The notes: generated by a model from the letters alone, not told the origin. A DNA stretch of 64,000 nt from Saturnia japonica (GCA_033032175.1 CM065334.1:2105705-2169704), one strand, 5' to 3'. Shown: positions 9,596 to 21,024, counted from the first letter of the stretch. Made by a program: numbers and translations.

Positions 9596-10115
9596 TTTCC
9601 TAACGATCTGTTGAACTTTGTAGAATATATGAAGGCTATACGGATAGGCTTTGTTTATCTATATGCTTTCTTTTTCTTTTTGTAGCCGTCAAATTTTTTT
9701 TCTTAACGTCTGAACATTACGGTAAAAAAGGGCAATTTTCGTCATATTAAAAGGTTCCTAGATTTTATAATAATCCATTAATGCAAAAAATCATAACATA
9801 GAGATATGGTAGTGATAGATATAAATTGTACGATATAAAGATATCTTCTACTCTAGTACCATTAAAATAAGCTCTCAACATTTGGTTTTAGCGCCGATCG
9901 AAAGCAACGTGTCAGTGTTTAACGAGTTCTGCAGCAAATAGGGTTTTGAATAAGGATGGTATTATGCCAGGAGTTTCATCAAATGCAATTGTAGTTGCTG
10001 ACTTTAACTGCTAAATCAAGGGACTTCATTTGTCAATAAAAATTACCAAATATTTTTTTTATCAATAACAAACTTGGGAATCAATCCCTTTAATAAAAAA
10101 ACCTTTTTAAAATAA
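9596..10115. other. AT-rich spacer, nothing recognised
   Basis: No repeat shared within the window and no coding or RNA signal was found. Poly-T and poly-A runs are frequent. Confidence 0.4.
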
Positions 10116-10419
10116 CTAGCGATCGCTCTTAGGTCGAAATTCGACCAGCTACTTTTTGATCATAGACATTTTCTGTTTGACATTTGCAGTATTCATGAAC
10201 CTAAACAAAGAGTATTGTCTATATCACTTGCTGTCACTTTTCGTTGAGTGACAATGTCAATATTTTGGGGGGTTTAAGTTCAATAGCACTTGTCGGGTTA
10301 GGATTCGTAGTATTAATTTATTTTATTTAATATATTAATTAGTAACAGATATTATAGATAAATTTTAGCTTTCTGCACTACTTCTCCATATAAACTTTAA
10401 ACATACCAAATCTCACAGT
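10116..10419 (-). mobile_element. HelA copy 2, 5'-truncated
   Basis: The CTAG terminus is at 10116-10119 and the hairpin GGTCGAAATTCGACC at 10132-10146. The copy ends at the ATCTCACAG word, so the first 60 or so bases of the element are missing. A HelB fragment follows. Confidence 0.75.
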
Positions 10420-10429
10420 TGATATAATT

Positions 10430-10504
10430 ATTATGATAGGTGTTGACAGCGGCTCGGTATTTTCGGATAAAATTATGATGGGTGTAACCGCAGAGCAAAG
10501 CTAG
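10430..10504 (+). mobile_element. HelB 3' fragment
   Basis: GGCTCGGTATTTTCGGATAA and a degenerate CCGCAGAGCAAAGCTAG end identify the last 75 bases of HelB. It terminates at CTAG 10501-10504. Confidence 0.55.
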
Positions 10505-10644
10505 TTAGGTATAATGTAGCAGAGCGAGAATGAAACATCCTGTATTTACCCTTTCGTATATTTCAAAGTGAAATGCGAAATGGTGGGAAATACTCTGTGA
10601 AACAGAATACATAATGAGTCTATCTTTATTAACGCTGTCGCTCT

Positions 10645-10850
10645 GACGCGCGTTGATGAATTTTTTTTACCTTCCCTTTGTGAAATATATCATCGGAGTA
10701 CGGTACTCCATTTATATCCATCGTAGACCACATCATCACTTACGATCAGGTGAGATAGTGGTCAAACGCAAGCCTATCCATAGTAAAAAAAAGTTGTTAT
10801 CCATTCGTCAATTTCGTCTTTCATTATTAATGTCAGGATGACCGAGCTGT
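10645..10850. repeat. SINE-like lepidopteran repeat
   Basis: CCATCGTAGACCACATCATC, CGATCAGGTGAGATAGTGGT and AAACGCAAGCCTATC followed by poly-A form a pattern I associate with a common lepidopteran short interspersed repeat. There is only one copy here. The open frame 10653-10841 is inside it. Confidence 0.45.
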
Positions 10851-11359
10851 GCTCGGTGTCTCTTATAAACAAAAAAATAAAAACACCTATCTAGGTAAAC
10901 TTGGAATGTAAAACATTAAATAAATGCAAAGTTTTATCGAAATCGTTGGAGCCGTTTCCCAGAAACCAATTACATATATATTATATATACAAGAATTGCC
11001 CACTTAATATAATAAGATATACAATATACATTAATGGTATATCCTTATAAAAATGAACTTGTTTTTAAAATTAATTATTATCTACCTAATTAAATACTAA
11101 TTATTATTAAGTACCTACTAAAACAGTCATGGAAGAGCCCTATGCCCGATGGCTAGTTTCTACCAGCAAGCCAAATTTTCGGCAAAATAAAAATAAGAAC
11201 CTACAGCTTTAGAACTTGCAAAGGCTATATATAATATAATTCGTATATTCGAACTAGTCAAGTTAGACCTTAGGCTTCAATATATTATCCTAAGTTATAA
11301 GAAGAAATGATATTTTAAATTGTTATAAAATATATTATGTTGTCATAAATAAATTTCAG
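10851..11359. other. AT-rich spacer, nothing recognised
   Basis: Contains alternating TA runs near 10974-10990. No gene or repeat was identified. Confidence 0.4.
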
Positions 11360-11870
11360 GACTGACCATTGAACTTGGCAACGATTTAGATCTCACTCCT
11401 TTTGTCATTGAATTCAACAACCAAGGCATATATTATAATATTGAACTTGGCTATCATTTCATATTTATGTTTTTGATGGGTTTTATTTTTACTAATATTA
11501 TTGACAATTCATACAGCCTTTCAAATGAGGGATGGCATGCATTTCAATTGTATAATGTTCTTCAAAATCGGTTGAAAAGAATTATTCTAATGTACAATTT
11601 CTAAATCATTATTAACGATTCTTATAGCTTTTCAATTATTTAATAGTATGATGTATGCTTTCCGTCTACAATATTTGATTAGAATCGATTGAGAATTGAG
11701 AATTGATCGATTTTCTTTTTTTTCTAGAGGTAATATTAACATTTCTCGTAGCCCATTAATTGTATAAATGCTTAGAGTTTACGTGTACATAATTTCTTCA
11801 AAACCGGTTAAAAATTAATGAGATTTTGATTTTTCGGAAATGATTTTTTACAATGAAAATTTTTACTGAT
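11360..11870 (+). repeat. repeat L, several degenerate modules
   Basis: Modules of about 110-140 bases recur with TTATTGACAATTCATA, GGnATGnATG and an AAAATCGGTTnA-type word (near 11480-11580, 11610-11700 and 11750-11830). The same modules occur at 24985-25525, 25755-25870 and 27565-27665. The class is unknown. Confidence 0.45.
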
Positions 11871-11879
11871 AAAACCAAT

Positions 11880-11949
11880 ATGACGGTTTACTAAAGATAA
11901 CGGACCAGTTATTTCTTATGCACCTCCTTGATTTGGGTGTAAAATGAAA
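11880..11949. repeat. short repeat shared with 60383-60432
   Basis: ACGGACCAGTTATTT, then TGCACCTCCTTGATTTGGGT, corresponds to GCGGACCAGTTATTT and TGCATCCCCATGATATGGGT at the other site. It is too short to classify. Confidence 0.4.
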
Positions 11950-12039
11950 GTGTTTACTGAGAAGAATATAGAAAAAATATTAATTACTACTTTTTTTTTA
12001 TATAAAAAAATATTTGAAATGTTCGTAGTGCAAATTAAA

Positions 12040-12454
12040 ACGAAAAATGCATATGAAAGTATATACGACACCTATAATAAAAAACTCATTTTTAAAATTG
12101 TTGTATGTCTGTCTGTCTGTCTCTTGGTAGATAGCTAATTTTATAAGGAGAAATTTAGGCTAATGTTATTTTTAAAAAAAATTAATGTACCGGGAAAATA
12201 AAAAATAAATGTGATGGAAAATCAATTCAAACGCTTAAATGGCTTACGCTGAGTAAACTATAATAGATATAGCAAATTAATGTAGTAAATAGTTGTAGAC
12301 GTTAAAAAGACCTACAAAAAAGGCAGGTAGAGTATATGTTTATCTTCCAAGGAACACCCACAATAAGCATTTTTGTCTTTAAAATAGCCGGGAGCGGGGA
12401 AGCAAGATTCGCGCGGGCTTTCTGTAGTACACGTGAGCGAAGCCGCGGAACTAG
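12040..12454 (+). mobile_element. HelC copy 1, 5'-truncated
   Basis: HelC is a roughly 520-bp Helitron-like family. In its own direction it starts TCTATACAATTAATAAAATT and GAAGTGTCTG, and ends with a GCCGCGGGC-rich hairpin and CACAGCTAG. This copy begins at the AAAATGCATATGAAAGTATA word and ends at CTAG 12451-12454 with a worn terminus. The GTCTGTCTGTCTGTCT run at 12108-12123 belongs to the family. Confidence 0.65.
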
Positions 12455-12514
12455 TATTGAATAAAAGTTTGTTTTTAAAAAATATTTTTTTAATACTATA
12501 TTTTGTTATTTTTG

Positions 12515-12700
12515 ACGTATACTAGTTGACTCGTCAGACCTTGTTGTCCATTTGTTTTCTGTCTGTCTCTTTGTATTTCAGTATTTAACTCAAAAACGGC
12601 TTGACCGATTCTTATAAACCTTTGTACACTTAAGGTATATATTATATCTTAACTGATAGGTTATAAGAATCGCCAATAAAATGTTTAGAAATAGTGAACA
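12515..12700. repeat. repeat M copy 1
   Basis: Shares the words TTTAACTCAAAAACGGCTTG and GACCGATTCTTAT in order with 27003-27190. The class is unknown. Confidence 0.4.
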
Positions 12701-12840
12701 ACTTTGATGATTATTTTGTACACAGGAAGTATATAATATTAATCAATTGATATTATTCGTCAATCCTATATGTGAAAATAATGTTATGGGATGAAAGAAT
12801 TTACTGCGTAATAAATGCATTTGAAGTCGCTGTGCATTTC

Positions 12841-13290
12841 ACGCTCCCGATTATTTTAAAGACAAAATGCTTATTGTAGGTGTTCCTTAAAAGATAGATA
12901 TATAATCTCGCTGACTTTTTGTAGGTTTTCTTAAATCTACAACATTAATTTGATACATCTCTTACTGTTTGCTAAGCGTAAACTATTTATGCGCCCCAAA
13001 ATCGTCGTTTTTCCGAATTGATTTTTATTTGCGCATTACCCTAATTGTTTTTTTCTAAAATAATGGTAGCATAAGTTACTCCTTATAAAATCAGCTATTT
13101 GCCAGTGAAAGTCCCGTGAAAATCGGTCCAACCGTTTCGTAGATTACCCGGAACAAACAGAGACAGACAAAAATTAAAAAAATATGTTTTATTTCATCAG
13201 TAACGTACATACTTTCATAGTATTTAGTTAAAAAAATGTTATTTTGACTTACAAACAAACACTTCAATTTTATTTATTTGTACATATAGA
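12841..13290 (-). mobile_element. HelC copy 2, 3'-truncated
   Basis: It reads from TC at 13290 back to about 12841, where the CTAG hairpin end is missing. It is inverted relative to copy 1, with about 390 bases between. Confidence 0.7.
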
Positions 13291-13912
13291 TTATTTATAA
13301 CGTACAAGGCATTAATGTCTATCCCGATCAAAAAGTTAACGGTGAACGCCTAACCCTTTTGGGGTTGAAACAAAATTTTCATTGGTACGTTTGTTATATA
13401 CTTGGGTTGGCGATTATTACGTGGGAATTTTTATCGATAATATTTATCATGGTATTATGCGTCATGTCATGTCAGTGTCTTTTGTGTACACTAAATTTAT
13501 TTATTTTTTTAATTCTTAGGGCGGCTTGCACGACATTTAATTTAACTCAGCGCTAAACAAAATTAGTTATTTTATTAGAGAGATACATTGCACTGATTTA
13601 GATAAACACAATTAGCGAGTCATTACAGCAGTCTCTGCGTTCCGTTTTACGTTTTGACCATTAAAATATTATTGGTCTTGGCGAGTTTCTTAACCCGAAA
13701 AGCGCGTTGACTTATAAACTTATGCATATAATGAAACGTGCATTGTTGGATGTCATTGCTTGTTGTCTGTCAAAGTCAAATAAATAAAATGAAAACAGTG
13801 TAATCGATTGGACAACTTAAATTAAAAAATTGAGAATATTAGAAGTGGGGTGTACCTCGCCTGCCCTTATGATGTCCCTGTTCCTTTAATCTCATTAATT
13901 TTTATACATAAA
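13291..13912. other. spacer, nothing recognised
   Basis: The open frame 13359-13556 is hydrophobic (Cys/Leu/Ile/Phe-rich) but starts at a TTG and resembles no family I know. It is probably chance. No window-wide repeat is present. Confidence 0.35.
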
Positions 13913-14558
13913 CTAGCTGACCAGCGCAACTTTGTCTGCGTCATATAAGAGAGAGAGAGAGAGTCATAGACACTTTAATATAGGTACCGCCCGCCTCCCA
14001 CAATATTCTGCATAATTAAATGCTTGATCATTATTTTGCTGCCGAGTTATTTTAAAACTGTGATATCTCCTAAGATATTCATGTAAATCGATTACTGTAA
14101 AGGGCAATTTTGTTCAAAATAAATCCTTTTGATGAATAATGTATTTATTTCGATAAGGATTAATACCGTGTATATACCTTCACAAATAATTCATTATTTT
14201 AGAACAAATTTTATTACCATAAAAAATTATATTAAATAAACCTTAAAAGATAGCCATATGCTGTCGTGTTTTTTTTTTTAGAACTTTTGTAGAGAAACAA
14301 TTTCGTGACATACGATTGTTACGTAACTTTAACGATTCACGTAGCGCACGCAGAGGAAGCTCTCAAAAGGAATAAATTTACCCCGTTTTTGCAACATTTT
14401 TCATTGATGCTCCGCTCCTATTGGTCATAGCGTGATGTTATATATCCTATAATTTTTTTCGATAAGTGGGCTGTCCAACACTAAAAATGTTTTTCATTCA
14501 AACCAGTAAGTTCCTGACATTAGCGCGTTCAACCAAACAAATTAATATTATTATAGAC
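13913..14558 (-). mobile_element. HelD copy 1
   Basis: HelD starts TCTATACTAATATTATAAAG in its own direction and ends GCGGGTCAGCTAG. Here CTAG is at 13913-13916, and a (GA)n run at 13950-13965 lies just inside, as in the copy ending at 50168. Internal words CTCCTATTGGTC and GTGGGCT are conserved. The TC start is worn. Confidence 0.7.
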
Positions 14559-14774
14559 TATATTTTGAATTTCATAAGAAGTGACTTAAACGTGGTTAGC
14601 GGCACTAAATATCCATGTTTGGCTGTTTAACTATGACTTTACGTTAAATGTCTTTGCGCAAGATGCTAATTTTGTTTTACCACTTAAAAAGTGTTTAGTC
14701 TTATTTTAAACATATTTAAACTTGTTACGCAAGTCGCCCTAAATTGTACATGAGCTATCATGCTAAAAATTTGA

Positions 14775-15250
14775 AGATTTTATCCAGTTAGGTAGACCAA
14801 GTTTCGAGAAAGATGTCAATCGTCGCATCCAACTTGTCTGAACAGCGTTTGGTAAGCTACGTAATATCATCTCTTCGAGATACCGCAGTCTCTCAAAACG
14901 AAAGTCTTTAACCAGTGTGTGTTGCTAGTGATTACATATGGTGCTGAGACGTGTTCGCTAAGTATGGGCCTCATAAGAAAGCTCAAGAAAGAGCAATAGA
15001 GAGGAATCGTCTTAGAAATAGCCTTAAAAATAGCGATACGTAAGTGACAGTTGGAGAGGTAAATAGCTCGTAGAACGGATGACTAATGGGGGGTGGCGGC
15101 CTGAAGACAAAGCGTGGATAGTTCCGCCATAAGAAGGACCGACGGCCTGGTGAGGGTTGCAGGAAGGCATTAGATGCGAGCAGCGCAGGATTGGTCGTTA
15201 TGGTGATCTTTCGGGGAGACCTATGCCCAGCAATGGAAATAAGCGTTTGA
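14775..15250 (+). mobile_element. RTE-like LINE, decayed RT C terminus
   Basis: Broken frames still show an order typical of RTE-type LINE C termini: an EINRRIQL-like stretch near 14815, a YGAETCSL-like stretch at 14938-14965, and at 15170-15230 a segment ending in the ETYAQQWK-like finish. Many stops and indels make it a fossil. Confidence 0.6.
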
Positions 15251-16064
15251 AATAATTATGACTACGATTATTAATGCAAAAAGCATTCTTTACTACTCTT
15301 TCAGGTGTGCACGACAAAGGTGCCTAAAGATGCAGGGTGTGCATAATGTTTAGCAAATAAAATCTAGCAGTTATCCAAGTAGAAACTACGTAGAGAATGC
15401 TTGAAGGGATCCCCAGAGCTGGCTAATTGGATGTTGACAGAAAGCGAATACCAGAGTCACGCTGCTATTATGGCGAAGGATCGGTAACAAAAGGTTGACA
15501 CCGTAAGCCCGAATCTTCTTATGGTTTGAGGAATGCGGGAGGGGAAGAGGACTAACCAATAAGCTAGTGTATTTTTGGCCGTCGGCAGCATTATCTTTGA
15601 AGTAATGAAGAGCCGAGTTATTAAATCAACTAAAATAAACACTCCCCTCGCTGCTCATTATATTTTCACTTTTATTCTTCATATTTTTTTAAGTAGCTCT
15701 TTCAGTTCTTAGTGAAATAGTAAGAAATATTGACTCTTTTAGTTGTTCCCTCTACGCCATTACGAAAACGACGATTCCCCCCGTGAAACAATAAATTATA
15801 AATTCACTTAGACGTATTTGCTAATTATATTATCGATAATCGAAGTAACAGTTAAACTCCCATCACTAGAGTCGAGTCTAATTAGCGAGCAGACGGTATG
15901 TAATGAAATTTTGAATGCAAACATCGTCGACCCTAGAGACACTTGGACAAAATTGTTTTGTTCAAACTTTGGACCAAGTATTGGAGGTTGGGTCCAACCA
16001 TTAATATTTTGTAACTTAATGGATACCTTTATATCGTATAGGTACTTTTATTTATACTACTAAA
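15251..16064. other. spacer, nothing recognised
   Basis: No window-wide repeat is seen. The open frames at 15457-15642 and 15818-16063 have no recognisable motifs. Confidence 0.35.
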
Positions 16065-16258
16065 GTGGGAAACAAGCATACGGCCTGCCTGTTGTAATAC
16101 TTATCACTAGCGCGTTTCCGACCTTGATCCTCCCTACCCTAAGGTCTGAAACCAAGTAAGGACCCACTGCACTTACACAGCACAAGGTTATTTGGCTGCG
16201 ATCTACTGTACGGTGGAGGTATTCACCAGACGATCTGTCCCGAGTAGAGAGAAATAGC
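16065..16258 (-). repeat. repeat G copy 1 (SINE-like)
   Basis: Repeat G carries GGAATACCTCCACCCTACAG, AAGATCGCAGCCAAATAACC, then GTTGTGTTCCTGCA and GTTTCCAGAGCTCCTTGGGG in its forward sense. Copies are at 30222, 33835, 37686, 53288 and 53885. The block order is constant and the size short, so it is SINE-like or a small non-autonomous element. Confidence 0.55.
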
Positions 16259-16329
16259 AAATAAATTTATCTCATTAGTTTGATCGCAACCACTACATAC
16301 ATAGTGAATATTACTAATCCCGGCTTTTG

Positions 16330-16823
16330 AAAATTAAAGTATCTGTTTATAATGTCAAAATAACAGTTTTTTTACTTAATCCTAATGCAAGTATATACGG
16401 TATAGCAAAAACGAAATTTCTCTGTCTGTCTATTTTATTGTTTCGGGTAATCTGCGAAACGGTTGGACGGATTTTGACGGGACTTTTACTCGTATATGTA
16501 ACTGATTTTATAAGGATTAACATAAGCTACTTTTATTTTAGAAAAATAATTACGATTCCGCGCAAATGAATAAAACTGCCCATGGTGACTCGATTCGGGC
16601 TCGGGATTCGAATCGAAAGAGATATATCAAATAAACGTACTAAATAATTTTAGATATTAAAAAGACCTACAAAAAAGACAGAAAGAGCATATGCTGATCT
16701 TGTAAAGATCACACACAATATGCATAATTATAACTGAGACCGGGAGTAGAACAAATCGCTCGTATGTCCGGTCGACGGCATTCTGTAGTAGGTACACGCG
16801 AACGAAAAAGCGGGTACGGCTAT
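16330..16823 (+). mobile_element. HelC copy 3
   Basis: It begins near the AAATTAAAGTATCTGTTTAT word and runs through CGAAACGGTTGGACGGATTT to a worn CGGGTACGGCTAT terminus in which CTAG has become CTAT. Confidence 0.7.
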
Positions 16824-16867
16824 ATAAATGTATAATACAAATTTGAAACCATCGAGCGATATTAAAT

Positions 16868-17060
16868 TTGATCTTAATTGACGATGTGGTCAAAGATAAT
16901 TAATAGTACGCTAAGCTTACAGGGTTTATCTCTCGTATGCAGATTCTGGAACAAACCAATTGGTGTTTGGCGACAGATTTTCAATTCAAGGGTGGTAGCT
17001 AGCCAGGTGGGTGGTAACCATGCTATAGTTTCATCACGATGTTTACTTTCAGAGAAAACT
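16868..17060 (-). repeat. SINE-F copy
   Basis: ATCTTAATTGACGATGTGGT, GAACAAACCAATTGGTGTTT and GGGTGGTAGCTAGCCAGG follow the SINE-F order. The overlapping open frames on both strands (16874-17081) are by-products of it. Confidence 0.55.
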
Positions 17061-17140
17061 ACAACACACAACACAGAATAGCACCTATGTAATTATTGCT
17101 TCAAAATGATTCCATATTGAAATTCAGTACCTAGTTATCG

Positions 17141-17500
17141 TTATATTAATACGTGAAGCAAAAACGTTGTACCCCTTCTTACGAAAATTGCTACGTAAAT
17201 TGCGGACGGAACTCTGTGAGATTTGGCATGGTTAAAGTTTATATGGAGGAGTGCCGAAAGCTAAAATTAATCTCCATATCTGCTACTAATATAGTAAATT
17301 AAATCAATCAATACTGCGAATCCTAACACGACCAGTGCTATTGAACTTAGACCCCCCAAAACATTGACATTGTCACTCAATGAAAAGTGACAGCAAGTGA
17401 TATAATATTCATTGTTTAGGTCATATTGCAAATGTCAAACAGAAAATAGTCTACGATTAAAAATTCGCTGGTCGAATTTCGATTATTGGGCGACCGCTAG
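17141..17500 (+). mobile_element. HelA copy 3, full length
   Basis: It starts at TTATATTAATACGTGAAGCA and ends GCGACCGCTAG at 17500. The 3' hairpin has one arm worn (GGTCGAATTTCGATT). The inner GTCACT/AGTGAC hairpin is intact. Confidence 0.8.
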
Positions 17501-17695
17501 TTAGGTTAATTATAAATTTGGGAATGATGCCCACTATTGGGATTGGGGAGAGAGATATACAGTGGTGTGCAACCTGTATCAGTGATCCCTTTTGCATTGC
17601 CCGGACAGCAATCTGGAACAATGAGAAAAAACTGTTTATTAAAAAAAACGAGTGCGCTCGGTGGACCCACGTTGGTAACAAAAATAAGTAAAATA

Positions 17696-18085
17696 CCAGC
17701 TGTGCCCCACGGTTTCACCCGTGTTAATTTTATCCACAAGTACAAATTATTTTAATTTTTCATTATCTTCTAAACTATGTGCCCAAATAAAGCAAAACTT
17801 AACTTCATAAAATTGTCTTTATGATGAAGTAACTTTTGTTTGTAAGGATTAATATTCCATGTCTATACGTACATATAAATCACTTTTCAATTTTCAACAA
17901 ATCTTTTTCACAAATTACCTGATTTTGGCTTATTTATAAGAGATAGGCTTAATCTATCGCTGACTTTTTTGTAGATATACTAAGGACCAATATTATTGTA
18001 GAACATTGTATTTCCGTATCATTAAAAATTATGCCAGCGAACGCGGTTAAAGCAATTCATCGGCATCGGCTTACGTAACAAAAAT
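17696..18085 (-). mobile_element. HelB copy 3, left part (split by a LINE)
   Basis: This is the 3' portion of HelB in element sense, from a worn CCAG at 17696-17699 to the ACGTAACAAAAAT word at 18085. The rest continues at 20723-20880, past the inserted LINE. Confidence 0.8.
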
Positions 18086-18213
18086 ATTTTTTCTTTTTCT
18101 CTTTATTTGGTTAGCCAACAGTGGTACAATGTTTCTTTAATTATCATACAATTTAGGAAAATATGCTTAAAAATACTAACTAATTATAGGCTAACACAGC
18201 ATGCAAAATTATA

Positions 18214-19480
18214 TTAGCTAATTATGTCATAAACAATATAATAAAACAAAACTGTTAAACTCACACTGTTGTATAACTTACACATTATAGGAATGGGCGA
18301 GTTATTTCCAAGCACTGTCCTACGCAGAGGCGGAACTAAAGGAGTTATTATGTGACGAGGATATCTAATAGGCACTCTATAATTAACCATTTGAAGGATT
18401 TCCGGACAGTCAATTTTGATTCTTACAAGTTTATATAAAAATATAAGATCCAAAATATCTCTACGTTTAGAGAGTGCTACAATTTTAAATTCTTTCATTC
18501 TATCTATGTATGATTTATTTTTATTTGCTTTGCCTACGGAGTACATCAAGTGGTATAAAAACTTTTTCTGTATACGTTCAATCCTAAGAGAGTGCGTGGC
18601 ATAGTGTGGTCTCCTCCACACTACACTACAATATTCTAATATGCTGCGCACAATATCATTGTAAAGTAATATTTTAGTTTGGGGCTTACGGAATTCCTTA
18701 CCACTTTTGATTATACAACCTAAAGACTTAAACGCTTTTTTGAGTATTTGACAGACATGAGGCACAAAAGTTAACTTTCTATCAAACGTGATCCCGAAAT
18801 CTCTAATAACTTCTACCTCTTCTATATTGTGACCTGTAATGTTATTAAGTATATAAGTAGAAGTTATGAAATTATTTTTTCTTGTGAATTTCATATGTAC
18901 GCATTTTTTAGAATTAAGACTAATTAAATTAATTTTACACCAATCAATAAGTCTATTGAGATCCTGTTGCAGTAAAAAAACATCTTCAACACAATCTACA
19001 ATTTTTAAATCATCTGCAAACAGGAACGGCTTTGATTTATAAAAAGAAAAAGAAACGTCATTTATATATATATTAAATAATATTAGGCCAAGTTTTGGTC
19101 CCTGTGGGACACCTGAAGTTATTTTACGTTTTATAGACTGAAAACCATTTGCTACAACATAGCTACATCTGCTACATCACGTTCTGTGATATAAGAACTT
19201 ATCTAGTTTAGGAAAGGTCCTGAGAACCCACATAATGTCAATTTATTGAGCAATAATGCATGACACATCTTATCAAAAGCTTTGCTGAAATCAGTGTATA
19301 TCACATCCACTTGTTTATTAGAGTCTAGAGTTTCAGCAATGGTTTCAGTAAACAAAACCAAATTACTAGTAAGTATACTAGAATTTAGCCATGTTTCTGT
19401 TAAAACAACTATATCAAAATTATTACGTGCAAGATTTAGATAAAAGTATGTGCTTTAGATCTAAGACCGCGGGTATTCTG
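18214..19480 (-). pseudogene. LINE ORF2: endonuclease start joined to RT
   Basis: From about 19480 downward the frame shows the start of an AP-type endonuclease (QNTRGLRSK, then VVLTETWLNSS at about 19380-19405). It then passes within some 40 bases to the RT palm (YTDFSKAFDK, 19271-19301). Most of the endonuclease and the RT fingers, some 400 residues in relatives, are missing. Stops and a shift lie near 19150-19205. From about 19165 the frame is open to 18217: GVPQGPKLG at 19096-19116, the FADD catalytic motif at 19011-19022, then a C-terminal domain with SILEYCSVVWRRP. Inactive. Confidence 0.85.
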
Positions 19481-19554
19481 ATAATATATATTTAAAGACG
19501 AGAATTCTAAATTTTAAAAATCAATAAAATCTTTGCGTGTAACCTAAAAATAGT

Positions 19555-20647
19555 TTAGACAATCTTATCCATGCAACTCATATCCTTAATGACTTTATAA
19601 TCTGAATTGTCATTTTTTCGCATAAAAATTCTGCTGTTTCTGACCCACACGTACTTGTAATTCTTGTTTCTGAACAATTGTCTCGCAGCAGCGTGAAGAG
19701 CTTTGTTGGCAGGCGAAAGGTGCTCCATGAAGTATATCGGTTTTCTGTCTCCTGCTATTTTGACATGAGAGGAATTAAGTTTATCATCTTGATGAAACTT
19801 ATTATACTTAATGACAGCAGCGAGAAAGCTATCTCGAACGAAAGGACTATTAAATTGCACTACAATGGTACGAGGACGTTGACTCCAACGGTTTTGTTTT
19901 ACAGTTCTGGTACAGTGCATGATCTTATCATAATCAACAGTGTAGTTTATAACTGTACTTAACTGCTTAATTATTGACATTAAATTCACATTTTTTGACT
20001 CCGGAACACATTGTATCTCTATATTACTGGCACGGGCATGTTGTTCCATTTGGTTTATGCGCCCACTTAAGTCTTGAATAGCAGTTTGCGTCTTTAAGTT
20101 CTGTGAAACTAAGTTCTTTGTTGATTCCGACAATAGTTTATATTCGCTCAGCAAATACTCATATTGTGAGTTAAGAAATGAAAAAGTTCTCCTTAAAATC
20201 CCTAATGTCATCCTTGATCAATCGAAGTTCAGTGTTGATAGTGCTTGATAAATTCTGATTTATTTGCGTTGCGAAATTAGCCAGTTCTTCCTTAAGCACT
20301 TCTTTGATTAAGTCCCGTATAACATCATGATTGAGCGGTGTAGAAGTGCATGGGTTGGGAGATGTCGTGTGTGCGGTACCTTTCTGCGATCGGACTGTAA
20401 CATGATCGAAAGTATGTACAGTTCGAATTGGGGTGTTGTCATTATTGTTTTTTTTTTTCATGCACATCAAACACTTCCAATCTCTAGACAACATAGTTGT
20501 AGATCTTTCTTGGGAATCAGAAGGGAAAACACGATCAAAGTGATAAGCCTTATCGCATTGCATACGTTTTCTATAATTATCATTGTCAACATCCAAATTA
20601 CAGCACCCCCAGGAGATTGAACTGGACGACTTTATGTGCCTTTTCAA
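19555..20647 (-). pseudogene. LINE ORF1: PHD-like finger, coiled coil, FP-like domain
   Basis: The first part (20647-20171) has a PHD-like zinc finger: CC at residues 15-16, C31, H36, and a WKCLMC ending at residues 57-62. A linker and an amphipathic helix (LIKEVLKEELANFATQINQ) follow. The second part (20211-19555) lies in another frame and continues with a coiled coil (LVSQNLKTQTAIQDLSGRIN), then ASNIEIQCVPE and a basic C terminus ending YVWVRNSRIFMRK. The two frames overlap by 41 bases around a poly-T run near 20180-20190, so one indel broke a single ORF. Related insect LINE ORF1 proteins bind the element RNA and are often annotated with a baculovirus-FP-like domain. That naming is from family knowledge, not tested here. 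Confidence 0.8.
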
Positions 20648-20722
20648 CTCACTTATTAATTTCCTTTACTTAAAGAAGGAGAAACAGTGGAAACAATATA
20701 TCGTAAAAAAAGAAGTTAATTG

Positions 20723-20880
20723 AAATTTTTAATACTTATAGCCCAATCTTAAATAGCCTATACTATTCTTCGAGAGTTTGGCTATCATATACAAAAAGAA
20801 TTTTTCGAATCCGTCTGGTAGTTCAGAGATTAGCGTGTTTAAACAAACAAAAAGACTTTTCTGCTTTATTATTTAATATT
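20723..20880 (-). mobile_element. HelB copy 3, right part
   Basis: This is the 5' portion in element sense, resuming at TTATAGCCCAATCTTAAATA and ending in the TTTAAACAAACAAAAAGACT block and a worn TC end near 20880. Confidence 0.8.
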
Positions 20881-21024
20881 AACCAGTAAAATCAGTTAGT
20901 CCAATTAATAGAGAACACAATCATCCGATATAAGTTATAGAACGAAGTTTAATAAGCGGAATGGGCGTTAATAAACTGAAAAAAATTTCCGAGCCGACTC
21001 TCACTAGAAAGACACAAACACATA

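Larger units (their letters stand above)
18086..20722 (-). mobile_element. LINE with PHD-type ORF1, inserted in HelB copy 3
   Basis: On the minus strand it begins near 20722 with a short leader, followed by ORF1 (20647-19555), a joined endonuclease/RT ORF2 (about 19480-18214) and a 3' UTR. That UTR ends AATAAAGAGAAAAAGAAAAA at the junction with HelB, so a polyadenylation signal and A-rich tail are present. The two flanks are consecutive parts of one HelB repeat, which fixes the insertion limits to within a few bases. The protein layout fits jockey/CR1-superfamily LINEs known in Lepidoptera. At 2.6 kb it is well short of an intact element (usually above 4 kb) because of the ORF2 deletion. Confidence 0.85.

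Noticed and set aside
12108..12123. GTCTGTCTGTCTGTCT microsatellite
   Set aside because: It is a built-in part of HelC and several other families, not an independent locus.
16874..17081. Two complementary frames at the same place
   Set aside because: Both are produced by one SINE-F copy and neither is kept in other copies.
17457..17755. Several overlapping frames on both strands
   Set aside because: They span the HelA end, a spacer and the HelB start. There are no motifs.
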